Shown here: piece by piece, positions 49,028 through 58,690 of the stretch
How positions within the stretch are numbered: position 1 is the stretch's first letter
How the letters are laid out: each line of letters starts with the position of its first letter
Source of the DNA: Saprospiraceae bacterium
Lineage (GTDB): Bacteria > Bacteroidota > Bacteroidia > Chitinophagales > Saprospiraceae
Length of the DNA stretch: 64,000 nucleotides
Direction of reading: 5' to 3'
NCBI GenBank assembly: GCA_013360405.1
Contig: JABWBR010000085.1
Span: 1-64,000 of the forward strand
Program-made: the position numbers and the translations under genes
The notes under the pieces: generated by a model
Databases searched by the model: none
The model's input: only the letters and a program-made list of their open reading frames with translations
What the model was told of the DNA's origin: nothing

Positions 49028-51625
49028 ATGAATACGACTACCGATGCCGGCAAGACTACGCCGCTGATGGAACAATACTACAAGGTGAAGTCCAAATACC
49101 CCGACGCTATCTTGTTGTTCCGCGTAGGCGATTTTTACGAGACTTTCGGCGAAGACGCCGTGAAGACCTCGAAGGTATTGGGAATCGTATTGACAAGCCG
49201 CAATAACGGCGGTAGCGATGTAGAATTGGCCGGCTTTCCTTTTCATGCACTCGACATGTACCTGCCCAGACTTGTGCGCGGCGGCTATCGCGTGGCCATT
49301 TGCGAACAGCTCGAAAAACCTTCTCCCCAAAAGAAAATCGTCAGGCGAGGCGTCACAGAGGTCGTTACCCCGGGCGTAGCGATGGATGACAAGCTGCTCG
49401 ACCACAAGACCAACAACTACCTGGCTTCGCTGTATTTTGGCAAAAGAGACGAGTTGGGATTGGCTTTTCTCGATATCTCTACGGGTGAATTCCTGGTCTG
49501 CGAGGGCGATTGGGCCTATATCGACAAGCTGCTGCAAAGTTTTAATCCCTCCGAGGTACTGTTTGCCAAAGACAAACGCAAAGAATTCGAAAAACACTTC
49601 GGCGACAAATTTTACACCTTCGCGCTCGAAGAATGGGTGTATACCCCCGATTACGCCCGTGAAAAACTCACCGCCCATTTTGAAGTGCAGACCCTCAAAG
49701 GGTTTGGCATGGAAGAAATGGAAATGGCACAGATGGCCGCCGGCGCGGTTTTGCACTACCTGGCCACTACTGAAAATAAAAACCTCAAGCATATCACGGC
49801 CATCAGCCGCATCCAGTCAGATCGCTACGTATGGCTCGACCGATTTACCATCCGCAACCTCGAATTGCTGTTCAGCCCCCACGAAACCGGCGTGCCGCTC
49901 ATCCGCATACTCGACCATACCACCTCGCCGATGGGCGCGCGATTGCTGCGCAAATGGGTGGTGTTGCCTCTGCGGCATCAACGCGAAATCGACGCCCGCC
50001 TCGATATGGTGGAGTTTTTGCTGCAAGACGACGAGATGAGCCGCCTCATCGAGCAAAATATCCGGCAAATCGGCGACCTCGAACGGTTGATCTCGAAAGT
50101 GCCTATGGGCAAGGTCAATCCGCGCGAGGTAGTGCAGCTGGCCCGGGCCTTATCCGCTATTTTACCCATAAAAACCGCCTTTGCGGAAAGTAGCAACGAG
50201 CAACTCGTCAAGATGGCCGAAGGACTGAATCCTTGTCCGGTACTGCGCGAACTCATCGAAAAGCAGGTTGTGGCCGATCCGCCCGTAAACCTCTCGAAAG
50301 GCGGCATCATGGCCGACGGTATTTCGGAAGAACTGGACGATCTGCGGCATGTGATCCACCACAGCAAAGACCTGCTTCAGAAAATCCAGCAGGATGAAAT
50401 TCAGCGCACGGGCATCAACAGCCTGAAAATCGGGTTTAACAGCGTATTCGGGTATTATATCGAAGTCACCAACAAATACAAAGACCAGACGCCCGCCGAT
50501 TGGGTGCGCAAGCAAACCCTCACCAACGGCGAGCGCTTCATTACCGACGAACTCAAAAAACTGGAAGCCAAAATTCTGGGCGCTGAAGAGCGCATCCTGG
50601 AGCTCGAGGAGCAATTATTCCAGCAGCTCGTTTTCACGATTGCCGACTACATCCAGCCCATACAGCACAACTCGGCGCTCATCGCACGCATCGACTGTTT
50701 GTTGTCGTTTGCCAAAGTCGCCGCCAAAAACCAGTACAGCCGGCCTGTTATCAACGATTCATTGGCCATCGACATCAAAGAAGGCCGCCATCCCGTCATC
50801 GAGCAGCAGTTGCCACTGGGAGAAAACTTCGTACCCAACGACGTCTATCTCGACAGCGAAACGCAGCAAGTGCTCATGATCACGGGGCCCAATATGTCGG
50901 GTAAATCGGCCCTTTTGCGGCAAACTGCCCTTATCTGCCTCATGGCCCAGATGGGCTCATACGTCCCCGCCCGCAGTGCTGATATTGGCCTGGTTGACAA
51001 AGTTTTTACCCGCGTGGGCGCCTCCGACAACATCTCCTCGGGCGAGTCTACGTTTATGGTCGAGATGAACGAGACGGCCAGCATCATGAACAACATCAGC
51101 GACCGCAGCCTCATTTTGCTTGACGAGATCGGCCGCGGTACCAGCACCTACGACGGCATCTCTATCGCCTGGGCCATCGCCGAATACCTGCACAACAACG
51201 GCTTTGCACGGCCCAAAACCCTGTTTGCCACCCACTACCACGAGCTAAACGAACTGGCCGAGCAGTTTGATCGCATCAAAAACTTCAACGTGGCCGTGCG
51301 CGAATCGGGTCAGAAAGTCATCTTCCTGCGAAAATTATCACCCGGTGGCAGCCAGCACAGCTTCGGCATCCATGTGGCCAAGATGGCCGGCATGCCCCGC
51401 AGCATTGTGGAGCGCGCCAATCACATCCTGGCGCAACTCGAGCAGCAGCACATCAGCAAAGAAGACAACGGCATCCAATCGCCCCTCCAACTCAGCATCT
51501 TCGAAACCGTCGACCCCCTTGCCGGCAAGCTCAAAGAAGCCCTGCTCAACCTCGACCTGAATACGATGACGCCGATAGAGTGTATGTTGAAATTGAATGA
51601 GTTGAGGAAGATGATGGAAGAGTAG
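49028..51625 (+). CDS. mutS: DNA mismatch repair protein MutS
   Basis: An 865-residue protein, full length. Mismatch-recognition motif LFRVGDFYETFGEDA (Phe and Glu present, about 30-44), core and clamp domains, and a C-terminal ATPase with Walker A TGPNMSGKSALLRQ (about 619-632), STFMVEMNETASIM, Walker B LILLDEIGRGTSTYDG and ATHYHEL. It recognises mismatches and small loops after replication. Its activity would bear directly on the stability of the many octamer arrays in this genome. The start follows the -7 box at 48994-49001. Confidence 0.97.
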   Translation: MNTTTDAGKTTPLMEQYYKVKSKYPDAILLFRVGDFYETFGEDAVKTSKVLGIVLTSRNNGGSDVELAGFPFHALDMYLPRLVRGGYRVAICEQLEKPSPQKKIVRRGVTEVVTPGVAMDDKLLDHKTNNYLASLYFGKRDELGLAFLDISTGEFLVCEGDWAYIDKLLQSFNPSEVLFAKDKRKEFEKHFGDKFYTFALEEWVYTPDYAREKLTAHFEVQTLKGFGMEEMEMAQMAAGAVLHYLATTENKNLKHITAISRIQSDRYVWLDRFTIRNLELLFSPHETGVPLIRILDHTTSPMGARLLRKWVVLPLRHQREIDARLDMVEFLLQDDEMSRLIEQNIRQIGDLERLISKVPMGKVNPREVVQLARALSAILPIKTAFAESSNEQLVKMAEGLNPCPVLRELIEKQVVADPPVNLSKGGIMADGISEELDDLRHVIHHSKDLLQKIQQDEIQRTGINSLKIGFNSVFGYYIEVTNKYKDQTPADWVRKQTLTNGERFITDELKKLEAKILGAEERILELEEQLFQQLVFTIADYIQPIQHNSALIARIDCLLSFAKVAAKNQYSRPVINDSLAIDIKEGRHPVIEQQLPLGENFVPNDVYLDSETQQVLMITGPNMSGKSALLRQTALICLMAQMGSYVPARSADIGLVDKVFTRVGASDNISSGESTFMVEMNETASIMNNISDRSLILLDEIGRGTSTYDGISIAWAIAEYLHNNGFARPKTLFATHYHELNELAEQFDRIKNFNVAVRESGQKVIFLRKLSPGGSQHSFGIHVAKMAGMPRSIVERANHILAQLEQQHISKEDNGIQSPLQLSIFETVDPLAGKLKEALLNLDLNTMTPIECMLKLNELRKMMEE

Positions 51626-51867
51626 GGGAGGGATGTTTAATTTTGAATGTTAAATGTTTGATGTTTAATTGATTGAAAATCAGTTGTTTTTACTATAAAG
51701 GGTTTTGCTTTCATAACTGAAACAGGTCGGGTTCTGTTATGAGCATGACTACTTCATATAATCATCAAGAGGATCAAAAATTTAATTATTTTCATGACAT
51801 TGTTTTTTTGTAAAAGATAACAACTGCACTCCCGCCACCCTCCTGAAGTCATCCCCCACAGCTCGGT

Positions 51868-51969
51868 TTAGGCGACCAGGCGGGTAGTAACCAGCATGAA
51901 CAGGAAAACCAGTGCGGGCCACAGGTAGCAGGTAAGCAGGCGCGGAAAGAGAAGGATTATTTTTTTCAT
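51868..51969 (-). CDS. tiny ORF, 33-residue predicted membrane peptide
   Basis: ATG at 51969, stop at 51868-51870. Basic N-terminus (MKK), then an almost continuous hydrophobic run with one Cys (IILLFPRLLTCYLWPALVF, LFMLVTTRLVA): one predicted membrane helix. It is 12 bp downstream of a second tiny ORF on the same strand, with a -7 box upstream of both. The remaining spacer (51626-51867 and 52075-52159) shows no other support for genes. Function unknown; coding status uncertain. Confidence 0.35.
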   Translation of the reverse strand: MKKIILLFPRLLTCYLWPALVFLFMLVTTRLVA

Positions 51970-51981
51970 GATCAAGGTGTT

Positions 51982-52074
51982 TTAGTGTTGGAATTGGTTG
52001 TTGTCGGCACCCGTAATCTCAAGCAGACAATGGCATGTGAGTAGCGCCAGGAAGGAAATAGTCGCTTTATTCAT
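51982..52074 (-). CDS. tiny ORF, 30 residues, signal-like
   Basis: ATG at 52074, stop at 51982-51984. Sequence MNKATISFLALLTCHCLL followed by EITGADNNQFQH: a short hydrophobic segment with a Cys pair and a polar tail, resembling a mini-lipoprotein or secreted peptide. A perfect -7 box lies 17 bp upstream. It is probably in one transcript with the 33-residue ORF. Confidence 0.3.
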   Translation of the reverse strand: MNKATISFLALLTCHCLLEITGADNNQFQH

Positions 52075-52090
52075 AGTGGAGTTTTGTTTT

Positions 52091-52098
52091 CAAAATTA
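52091..52098 (-). promoter_or_regulatory. -7 box TAATTTTG upstream of the tiny ORFs
   Basis: A perfect minus-strand TAnnTTTG, 17 bp before the ATG at 52074. No TTG at ideal -33 spacing. Confidence 0.4.
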
Positions 52099-52159
52099 GG
52101 CTATGTGCAAGGACTGCGCTCCACCTATTGTTGCAAAAATGGATACTTATGATGCAACA

Positions 52160-52777
52160 CTATAATAAAAAGTCCCGAACTATTCTTTCAATGTTCTTTT
52201 TTACAGCTTGCCAGGTAGCTGGTTGCAACATGACTGGATCTATTTCTTCTTCAGCGTCTTCAAAATACGTCAAGCTTCTGATCACATGAAAATGCTCGTG
52301 TATCCCAAATTTCTTGGTATATAAGTCTAGCATTTCTTGCAATGGAAATATTTGTAATAGGAAAAAGAGGTCGAAAAAATCTTTTTTGGCGCCACGTCCG
52401 GAAATCGCTGATAGCTTCATGGCTGCAATATCAGCTGGAGAAATAAGCCGAATTCCATCCTCCTCAATATATTCTTCAATTAGCGGATAGGGATACTTCA
52501 GTATATCTACTTTTACACCTTCGAATTTTACACCCAACCAGTTAATGTCTGTGGAAAGTACAGTTGTTTCTCCTAAACCCTGTAAAGTTCGGAGCATCAC
52601 ATTCTCGTCAAAATCAAGATTGGGTGTAAAAAAGTCAAGATCAATGGACTGTCTATGCCCAATTTGTAGCGCCAAAGCCGTACCGCCTACCAACTGAAAT
52701 TGGGAAAGAGCGGGCAATGCACTAAGCTTTTTTAGTATGGCGAAAGTGAAGGGTTGGACTGCTTTAATTTGAAGCAT
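52160..52777 (-). CDS. AbiEii/AbiGii-like nucleotidyltransferase toxin
   Basis: A 205-residue protein with the nucleotidyltransferase signature GGTALALQIGHRQSIDLDFF (about 31-50; GG/S and D-x-D) and SPADIAAMKLSAISGRGAKKDFFDL (about 114-140), the second conserved block of AbiEii proteins. Family members are toxins of type IV-like toxin-antitoxin or phage-abortive systems. It overlaps by 46 bp the small gene upstream, its likely partner. GC is lower than the mutS region. Confidence 0.85.
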   Translation of the reverse strand: MLQIKAVQPFTFAILKKLSALPALSQFQLVGGTALALQIGHRQSIDLDFFTPNLDFDENVMLRTLQGLGETTVLSTDINWLGVKFEGVKVDILKYPYPLIEEYIEEDGIRLISPADIAAMKLSAISGRGAKKDFFDLFFLLQIFPLQEMLDLYTKKFGIHEHFHVIRSLTYFEDAEEEIDPVMLQPATWQAVKKNIERIVRDFLL

Positions 52778-53022
52778 CGGAATTGTTCTTGAGGTATATC
52801 AAACAGGCTTGCAACAAAGCTCAAAGTTTTATTGTCAAGAAATCGTACTTGTAACATTTCATTTTTGATACGCTCTAATCCATACAGCCGCACCAGTTCG
52901 TGAAAATCTGGAAGATCTCCACGAGACAAGACCCTCGCAATCACCCAACGGGCATTTTTTTCCCATTCGATATCAGAAAAATTAACATCCCAGAAAAGGC
53001 CAGGATCAAATTTGGGTAACAT
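52732..53022 (-). CDS. DUF6922-like small protein, likely partner of the AbiEii-like toxin
   Basis: A 96-residue protein: FDPGLFWDVNFSDIEWEKNA near the start, WVIARVLSRGDLPDFHELVR in the middle and LERIKNEMLQVRFLDNKTL. This small family is often found directly before AbiEii-type nucleotidyltransferases and is presumed to be the antitoxin. The 46-bp overlap with the next gene means coupled translation. Confidence 0.7.
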   Translation of the reverse strand: MLPKFDPGLFWDVNFSDIEWEKNARWVIARVLSRGDLPDFHELVRLYGLERIKNEMLQVRFLDNKTLSFVASLFDIPQEQFRCFKLKQSNPSLSPY

Positions 53023-53107
53023 AGATCATTAATATTATGATACAATATACGTATAACATTCTAATTATTCCAGTGTTTGAAGGTATATCATGCCCAGCCC
53101 CACTAAA

Positions 53108-56100
53108 TCACCGCCTCCTCACTTCACTCGGCGCCATACCAAATACCTCCTGGAATACCCTGGAAAAATAATTGGGGCTGCTGAAACCCGTGGCGAAACA
53201 CACTTCCGTTACGTTCATGTCGGTATTCAGCAATAATTCTCTGGCTTTGTTGAGGCGGACGGAGCGAATGAAACCGGTGGCGGATTCGCCGGTCAGGGCT
53301 TTGATTTTCCGGAACAGATTCGACCGGCTCATGTTTAGCAGGGCGCAGAGCTTAGGCATATCAAAATCTTCGTCGCTTATATTGGATTCGATGAGTTGCA
53401 TTGTTTTTTGCAAAAAACGATCATTCAGGCTAAGGGGCGTTATGAAATTTTCCGGTTGTTGTTGCCACGAAGCCTGATAGCGCTCCTGAAGTTGCCGGCG
53501 CAATGCAACCAGCTTTTTGAGTTGTAACAGCAACTCCTCCTGGTTGAAGGGTTTGGACAAATAGACATCAGCGCCATAGGTCAAGCCGGCTATTTTAGCT
53601 TCGTGATCGGCCTTTGCGGTCAACAGTACAATGGGAATATGGCTGCTGCGGTCGTCAGATTTTAATGCTTTGCACAACTCAAAGCCGGTTTTTACCGGCA
53701 TCATGACGTCGCTGACAATAATATCAGGTATATATTCCAACGCTTTGTCGAAACCTTCCTGGCCGTTGCGGGCTGTCAATACCTGGTAGGACTCGGCAAG
53801 CACAGCCGACAGGTAAGTCATTACGTCGGCGTTGTCTTCTACCAATAAAACGGTATCCCGCTCGCCGGGCAGCGGCACTTGTAATTCAGGCTGGGGCGTG
53901 GCAAATGCTTCAACGGGGGAACTCGGCAGGGGCATACTGGCAGGAGATGCCCCCCGGCTTATGGGCAATTGAACACAAAAGCCGGCGCCTTTGCCCGGAG
54001 GACTTTCGACGGAAATACTACCTCCCAAAAGTCTGACCAATTCTTTGACCAATGCCAGCCCAATGCCCGATCCATCGTACCTGCTGCCGGTATCCTCCAC
54101 CTGGTAAAACAGATCAAAAATATGGGGCAGGTGCTCCGGCGGTATGCCCGGACCGGTATCCGTAACCCGGATGACTATTTCAGGGCCTGCTTTATGTACC
54201 GCTACTTCAATTTCACCGCCGGCCGGCGTGAATTTGATGGCATTGGAGAGCAGGTTGGAAATAATATGTTGCAGTTTTTCCGGGTCATAGTCGACATCCT
54301 CATCTGAAAAATCAGCATGGAAAGTCAACAGTATATCTTTGCTGTCCGTATAGGAATGGAAAGACTCCGTCAGGTAGTGGAGGTAGGCAACGATATCGCT
54401 CCTTATCATTTTTACGGGCAGATGGCCGGATTCTAATTTCGACAAATCGAGCATTTGGTTGACGAGCTTGAGTAGCAACAGGGCGTTGCGCTGTATGAGG
54501 TTATGATGTAAAGCAAATAAGCCCCCCAGGTACGGCTCCAGTGAGGGCGTATGCGCAAAGCGATGGTTTTTCCATTCCAGTCATAGCCGTCTTCGGAGGT
54601 TTCCACGCTTAATTGATAAAGTTTTTTTTCGTCGTTGTGAAATTTCCGGAACCGCCCTGTTCCCGGATTAAAACGGTTGAGGCTGCCGTCGGCGGCAATC
54701 CACACAAAACCCTGTCGGTCCCTGGCAAAACTGGTCAATCGGTGGCCTTTTACCGTAAAGGGATCATCGCCTTCGCCGATTTGACTTTTTGCGTAGTGTT
54801 TTTTTTGTGTAAAATGCCTGGCATCTAAAATATAAAAACCATTACCTAAAAAGCCCGCATAGATTTCGGCTGTATTTTTATCATAAAAAAGAGCAGTGAA
54901 ATTTCCAGGCATAATTAATTGAGGAGCCCCCCTGAAAAGATAGCGATAAATGCCTTTTTGGGTAGCGAACCAAAGTGCTTCATCCACTTCCAGAACGGCG
55001 TTGATGCCTTCCGCTTCGGTGATCTGACCAAACGATTCCCGGATGGGCTGGAAAACCGGATGGTTGAACTTGCCGGCTGATGTATTCAGTATACTGATAC
55101 CGTTGTTGGTGCCCAGCCAGATGTTATTTTCCCGGTCTTTAACCACAATATTTACCGGACCTTCTTTTATGGAAAAAGGATTATCCGCATCGTGAAGAAA
55201 GCGCTCGCAATCATTATTCTCTACATCATACAGCAACAAGCCGGCGTTGGTGCCCAGCCATAATTTGCCATCTTCGCCTTCCAGCATATCGAGGATGTAA
55301 TCGTAGTTTTTATTTTTATTGGGAAAACGATTGGAGAAATAGTACTTTACAAAACGTTTTTTGTCGGCTTCCCAGCGGTTGAGACCGTTGGCGGTGCCCA
55401 GCCAGATGTCGCCTTTTTTATCCTCATAAATATCCGTGACAAACCCGTCGCTCAGACTTTTATCATGGCCTGCAGCAAACGGAAAATATTCAAAGGATTT
55501 TCTTTCGGGATCAAACCGGCAAACGCCTTTGTTGGTACCTATCCAGAGTTGGCCTTGTTTATCGCGTTTCAGTCGCCCGGTAATGGTACTGCCCATCAGC
55601 AATCCCGGTTTCCCCTCGTCTTCTTTCCAGGTTTTGAATGTATCTATTAGATCAAAATGATTAAAGCCGCGTCCGGCGGTGGCAATCCAGAGGCCTCCTT
55701 TGCCATCGGGTTCGATAGCGAACAACTTATCCATGCTGATGCGATTGGGCCGTTTTTCGTCGGCCCTGAAACGGACGAATTGCTCTTTGTCCCGGTCAAA
55801 ACAATTGAGTCCTCCGGTATAGGTTGCCACCCACAAATTGCCGTTTGGGTCTTCCCAAAAAAGTGCGGGGACTGATATGGTTGGAGCTGATACTCAGGGT
55901 ATCCCCGGGCAGGTTGTAGAATTGTACGCATTCGTAACCGTCAAACCGGTTGAGACCATAAGGCGTACCTATCCACACAAAGCCGTAGCGATCCTGATAG
56001 ATGTCTGTAATTTGGAGGCTGGAAAGTCCTTGTTCTGCTCCGATAGGGATAAAAACAGGTTGTCCACTTATGCTAAGCGGGATAAGGCCTGCAAACAGGT

Positions 56101-56128
56101 AAAGGGCAAGAACCGCTAGTTTGTGCAC
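53108..56128 (-). pseudogene. decayed hybrid two-component system (Reg_prop sensor/HK/REC/AraC)
   Basis: One gene now broken into three frames. Frame 1 (56128-55796): signal peptide and first propeller blades. Frame 2 (from about 55870, ORF from 55836 to 54433): Reg_prop blades and the end of a Y_Y_Y domain (SEDGYDWNGK to TWGAYLLY). Frame 3 (54478-53108): end of the HisKA helix (LLKLVNQMLDLSKLESG), HATPase, receiver (DIIVSDVMMPVKTG) and AraC HTH. The first break is a one-base length change in a G run at 55867-55870. The second, near 54512, removes the membrane helix and the phospho-acceptor His, and shifts the frame. The propeller is also short. The last frame could still make a soluble ATPase-REC-HTH fragment. 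Confidence 0.8.
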
Positions 56129-56292
56129 ACAGGGTAATTTAGCGGAGATAAATGTAAAGAATAGAACAGAGACTTTTCATAAGAATGCACCGGAAAGACC
56201 TGGCTTTTCGACCCATCCTGGAGGCCTAATCGACTTAATCAATAATTAGTGCTAAATTTATTGGTTGTTTATTCTAATGGAAGATTAAAGGT

Positions 56293-56589
56293 GTGTTTGG
56301 GTTATGGAAAAAAAACGCAATGAAGTATTACGAGCACCCCGAGGTGGTGACGACGGTGCTCATAGAAAGCGCGAAATTGGGAAATGCGGAGATGGCCCGG
56401 TTTTTAATCAAACACGGCGTCGATCCCTATATGAAGGCGGGCTTTGGCGGAAATAATGCTGTTGAAATCGCTCACAATAATAAAGACGCAGCATTGGTCG
56501 CTTTGCTCAATGAGATGGGTTTTAGTTTGAAAAAAGCATCTTTTTTTAATAAAATTGGGCGATGGTTGTCGCACTTCATTTCGCCATAA
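56293..56589 (+). CDS. small ankyrin-repeat-like protein
   Basis: Up to 98 residues from a GTG at 56293; an ATG at 56320 gives 89. One clear ankyrin repeat and half of another: TVLIESAKLGNAEMARFLIK and HGVDPYMKAGFGGNNAVEIA, then DAALVALLNEMGFSLKK. A basic aromatic C-terminus follows. There is no partner domain; it may be a stand-alone protein-binding module. It is followed by a heptamer array before dapB. Confidence 0.6.
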   Translation: MFGLWKKNAMKYYEHPEVVTTVLIESAKLGNAEMARFLIKHGVDPYMKAGFGGNNAVEIAHNNKDAALVALLNEMGFSLKKASFFNKIGRWLSHFISP

Positions 56590-56682
56590 CAACGGCCCGA
56601 CTGCCGACTGCCGACTGCCGATTGCCGATTGCCGATTGCTGACTGCTGACTGCTGACCGCTAATTGCTAACCGCTAAAACCT
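56590..56682. repeat. heptamer array (GCCGACT, GCCGATT, GCTGACT)
   Basis: About 13 units of 7 bp that change stepwise: GCCGACT x2-3, GCCGATT x3, GCTGACT x3, then GCTAATT and GCTAACC. All units read in the same direction, with little self-complementarity. It fills the spacer between the ankyrin gene and dapB. Confidence 0.85.
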
Positions 56683-56686
56683 AACC

Positions 56687-57367
56687 ATGAAAATAGCCCT
56701 GCTAGGCTACGGAAAAATGGGCAAAGCCATCGCCGAATTGGCCGAAGCGGCCGGCGATGAAGTCGTACTGCGCATCGGCAGCGGGAATAGGGGAGAATTA
56801 ACCCTGGAATCCCTGCAAGCCGCCGATGTAGCCATCGAAGTAAGCCGGCCCGAGACGGCCTTCGATCATATCACACTATGTCTCGAAGCCGGCGTGCCGG
56901 TGGTTTGCGGCACCACCGGCTGGCTCGACAGGCTTGAAGAGGCGGTGGCGCTTTGTGCATACAAGGAAGGCGCCCTGTTGTACGCTTCCAATTTCAGCAT
57001 CGGGGTAAATCTGTTTTTTGCGCTGAATAAACGCCTTGCAGAGCTTATGGAGCGCCAACCGCAATACGACCCGGCTATCCTCGAAATCCACCACACCCAA
57101 AAACTAGACGCGCCCAGCGGCACGGCGATCAGCCTGGCTCAGGATATCGTCGAGCGACTGCCGGATAAGGAGCCACCCATCACCTCTATCCGCGAAGGAC
57201 AGGCGCCCGGTACCCACGAGGTTGTCTATCGATCGGACATAGATACCATCAGCATACGCCACGAAGCCCACTCCCGCGAAGGATTTGCCCGCGGGGCGCT
57301 CCTGGCAGCGCACTGGATAGTAGGCAAAAAAGGATTTTTTAGCATGTCAGATGTTCTAGAATTATGA
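56687..57367 (+). CDS. dapB: 4-hydroxy-tetrahydrodipicolinate reductase
   Basis: A 226-residue protein, slightly short for DapB (usually 240-270) but complete. Rossmann motif ALLGYGKMGKAIAE (about 4-17), cofactor loop VVCGTTGWLDRLE, and the DapB signature EIHHTQKLDAPSGTAISLAQ (about 131-150) with the catalytic His and Lys. It makes tetrahydrodipicolinate for lysine and diaminopimelate (cell wall). Its stop overlaps the start of the next gene (ATGA), so they are co-transcribed. Confidence 0.94.
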   Translation: MKIALLGYGKMGKAIAELAEAAGDEVVLRIGSGNRGELTLESLQAADVAIEVSRPETAFDHITLCLEAGVPVVCGTTGWLDRLEEAVALCAYKEGALLYASNFSIGVNLFFALNKRLAELMERQPQYDPAILEIHHTQKLDAPSGTAISLAQDIVERLPDKEPPITSIREGQAPGTHEVVYRSDIDTISIRHEAHSREGFARGALLAAHWIVGKKGFFSMSDVLEL

Positions 57368-58473
57368 AACCCATACTCAAACGCACACTCAAAGTTTTGG
57401 GCTTAGTGCTCTCGCTTTTTTCGGCTTACATCGGTGTGATCCTGGTCCACGGCACCTTAGTCGACTACCAGGCTCCGCCGCAGGAAACCCTGCAGGCCGC
57501 GCAAACCGCCGCAGCCGGCAAAGTCCCCGATAGCGTCATTTCACTGGCGATCTGGAACCTGGGCTACACCGGACTCGGCGCCGAAGCCGATTTCTTTTTC
57601 GACAATGGCAGGCACCTTAGTTCCGGACCCCATATGGTGCGACCGCCCCGGGAGCTGACCGACAAATTCGAAGCCGGCATCGAGCAGTGGATGATGTCTA
57701 CCCAGGCCGATTTTTTCTTGTTGCAGGAGGTTGACCTGGCCTCCCGCCGCAGTTATTATATCAACCAGTTTGAACGGCTGCAAGCCCAAAAGCCTGGTTT
57801 TTCAGCATATTTCGCTGTCAACTACCTCAATCCCCGGGTGCCGCTACCTCTGTTGGAGCCCTGGAACCCCTACGGCGCCGTCCACAGTGGATTGGCCACG
57901 TACAGCCGCTTTCAGCCCTCTGAGGCTACGCGCTACCAATTGCCCGGCAGTTTCGGCTGGCCGATGAGCAATTTCCAGCTCGACCGCTGTCTGGCGGTGT
58001 TCCGCTATCCGGTGAAAGGCGGCAAAGATCTCGTGGTGATCAACGTGCACAACTCCGCCCACGACCGCGACGGGCGATTGAAAAAGCAGGAGATGGCTTA
58101 CCTAAAGGATTTGCTATTAAAGGAATACGAAAAAGGCAACTACGTCATAGCCGGCGGCGACTGGAACCAGTGCCCGCCGTTTTTCCGCTTCGATGGGTTT
58201 ATGCCGGGCCGCACCCAGGGCTATGTACAATTGAATATCCCCGATGATTTTCTCCCCACGGACTGGCGCTGGGTCTACGACCCCACGGTGCCCACTAACC
58301 GCAAAGCCCGCAAACCCTATAAACCCGGCGAGACGTTTGTCACGATTATCGATTTTTTCCTGATTTCGCCAAATGTGAAGGTGAAAAGCGTAAAGTGCAT
58401 GGATCTCCAGTTTCAGTTTTCGGATCACCAGCCGGTGTGGATGGAGGTGGAGTTGGTGACGGCGGGGAACTGA
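57364..58473 (+). CDS. endonuclease/exonuclease/phosphatase (EEP) family protein
   Basis: A 369-residue protein: N-terminal membrane helix (about 11-30), then an EEP domain (about 55-365) with AIWNLGYTGLG (Asn), DFFLLQEVDLASRRSYYI (metal-binding Glu), NVHNSAHD, IAGGDWNQCPP (Asp and Asn) and QFSDHQPVWMEV (catalytic Asp-His). It acts outside or at the membrane; family members include phosphodiesterases of DNA, phospholipids and sphingomyelin. It has a 4-bp overlap with dapB. The 26-bp repeat array begins at its stop. Confidence 0.85.
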   Translation: MKPILKRTLKVLGLVLSLFSAYIGVILVHGTLVDYQAPPQETLQAAQTAAAGKVPDSVISLAIWNLGYTGLGAEADFFFDNGRHLSSGPHMVRPPRELTDKFEAGIEQWMMSTQADFFLLQEVDLASRRSYYINQFERLQAQKPGFSAYFAVNYLNPRVPLPLLEPWNPYGAVHSGLATYSRFQPSEATRYQLPGSFGWPMSNFQLDRCLAVFRYPVKGGKDLVVINVHNSAHDRDGRLKKQEMAYLKDLLLKEYEKGNYVIAGGDWNQCPPFFRFDGFMPGRTQGYVQLNIPDDFLPTDWRWVYDPTVPTNRKARKPYKPGETFVTIIDFFLISPNVKVKSVKCMDLQFQFSDHQPVWMEVELVTAGN

Positions 58474-58690
58474 CTCGGGGGGTGACGGCAGGGGACGGAC
58501 TCAGGAGGTGACGGCGGGGGACGGACTCAGGGGGTGACGGCAGGGGACGGACTCAGGAGGTGACGGCAGGGGACGGACTCAGGAGGTGACGGCAGGGGAG
58601 AGGCTCCGAGGCCGTCACCCCCCCCCAGGCGCTCCGAGGCCGTCACCCCCCCAGGCGCTCCGAGGCCGTCACCCCCTCAGGCGCTCCGTG
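58471..58690. repeat. 26-bp tandem repeat array with inverted halves
   Basis: Five direct copies of a 26-bp unit (GACTCAGGAGGTGACGGCAG plus GGGACG), 58471-58597, followed by three to four copies of the complementary-type unit (AGGCGCTCCGAGGCCGTCAC plus a C run) up to about 58690. The halves can form a large GC-rich hairpin between convergent genes. The last copy encodes the C-terminal residues of the EamA protein. Confidence 0.9.

Noticed and set aside
51739-51813. 24-codon plus-strand ORF and a 13-codon minus-strand ORF near 51755-51796
   Set aside because: Too short, with no promoter box at a sensible distance and no recognisable composition.
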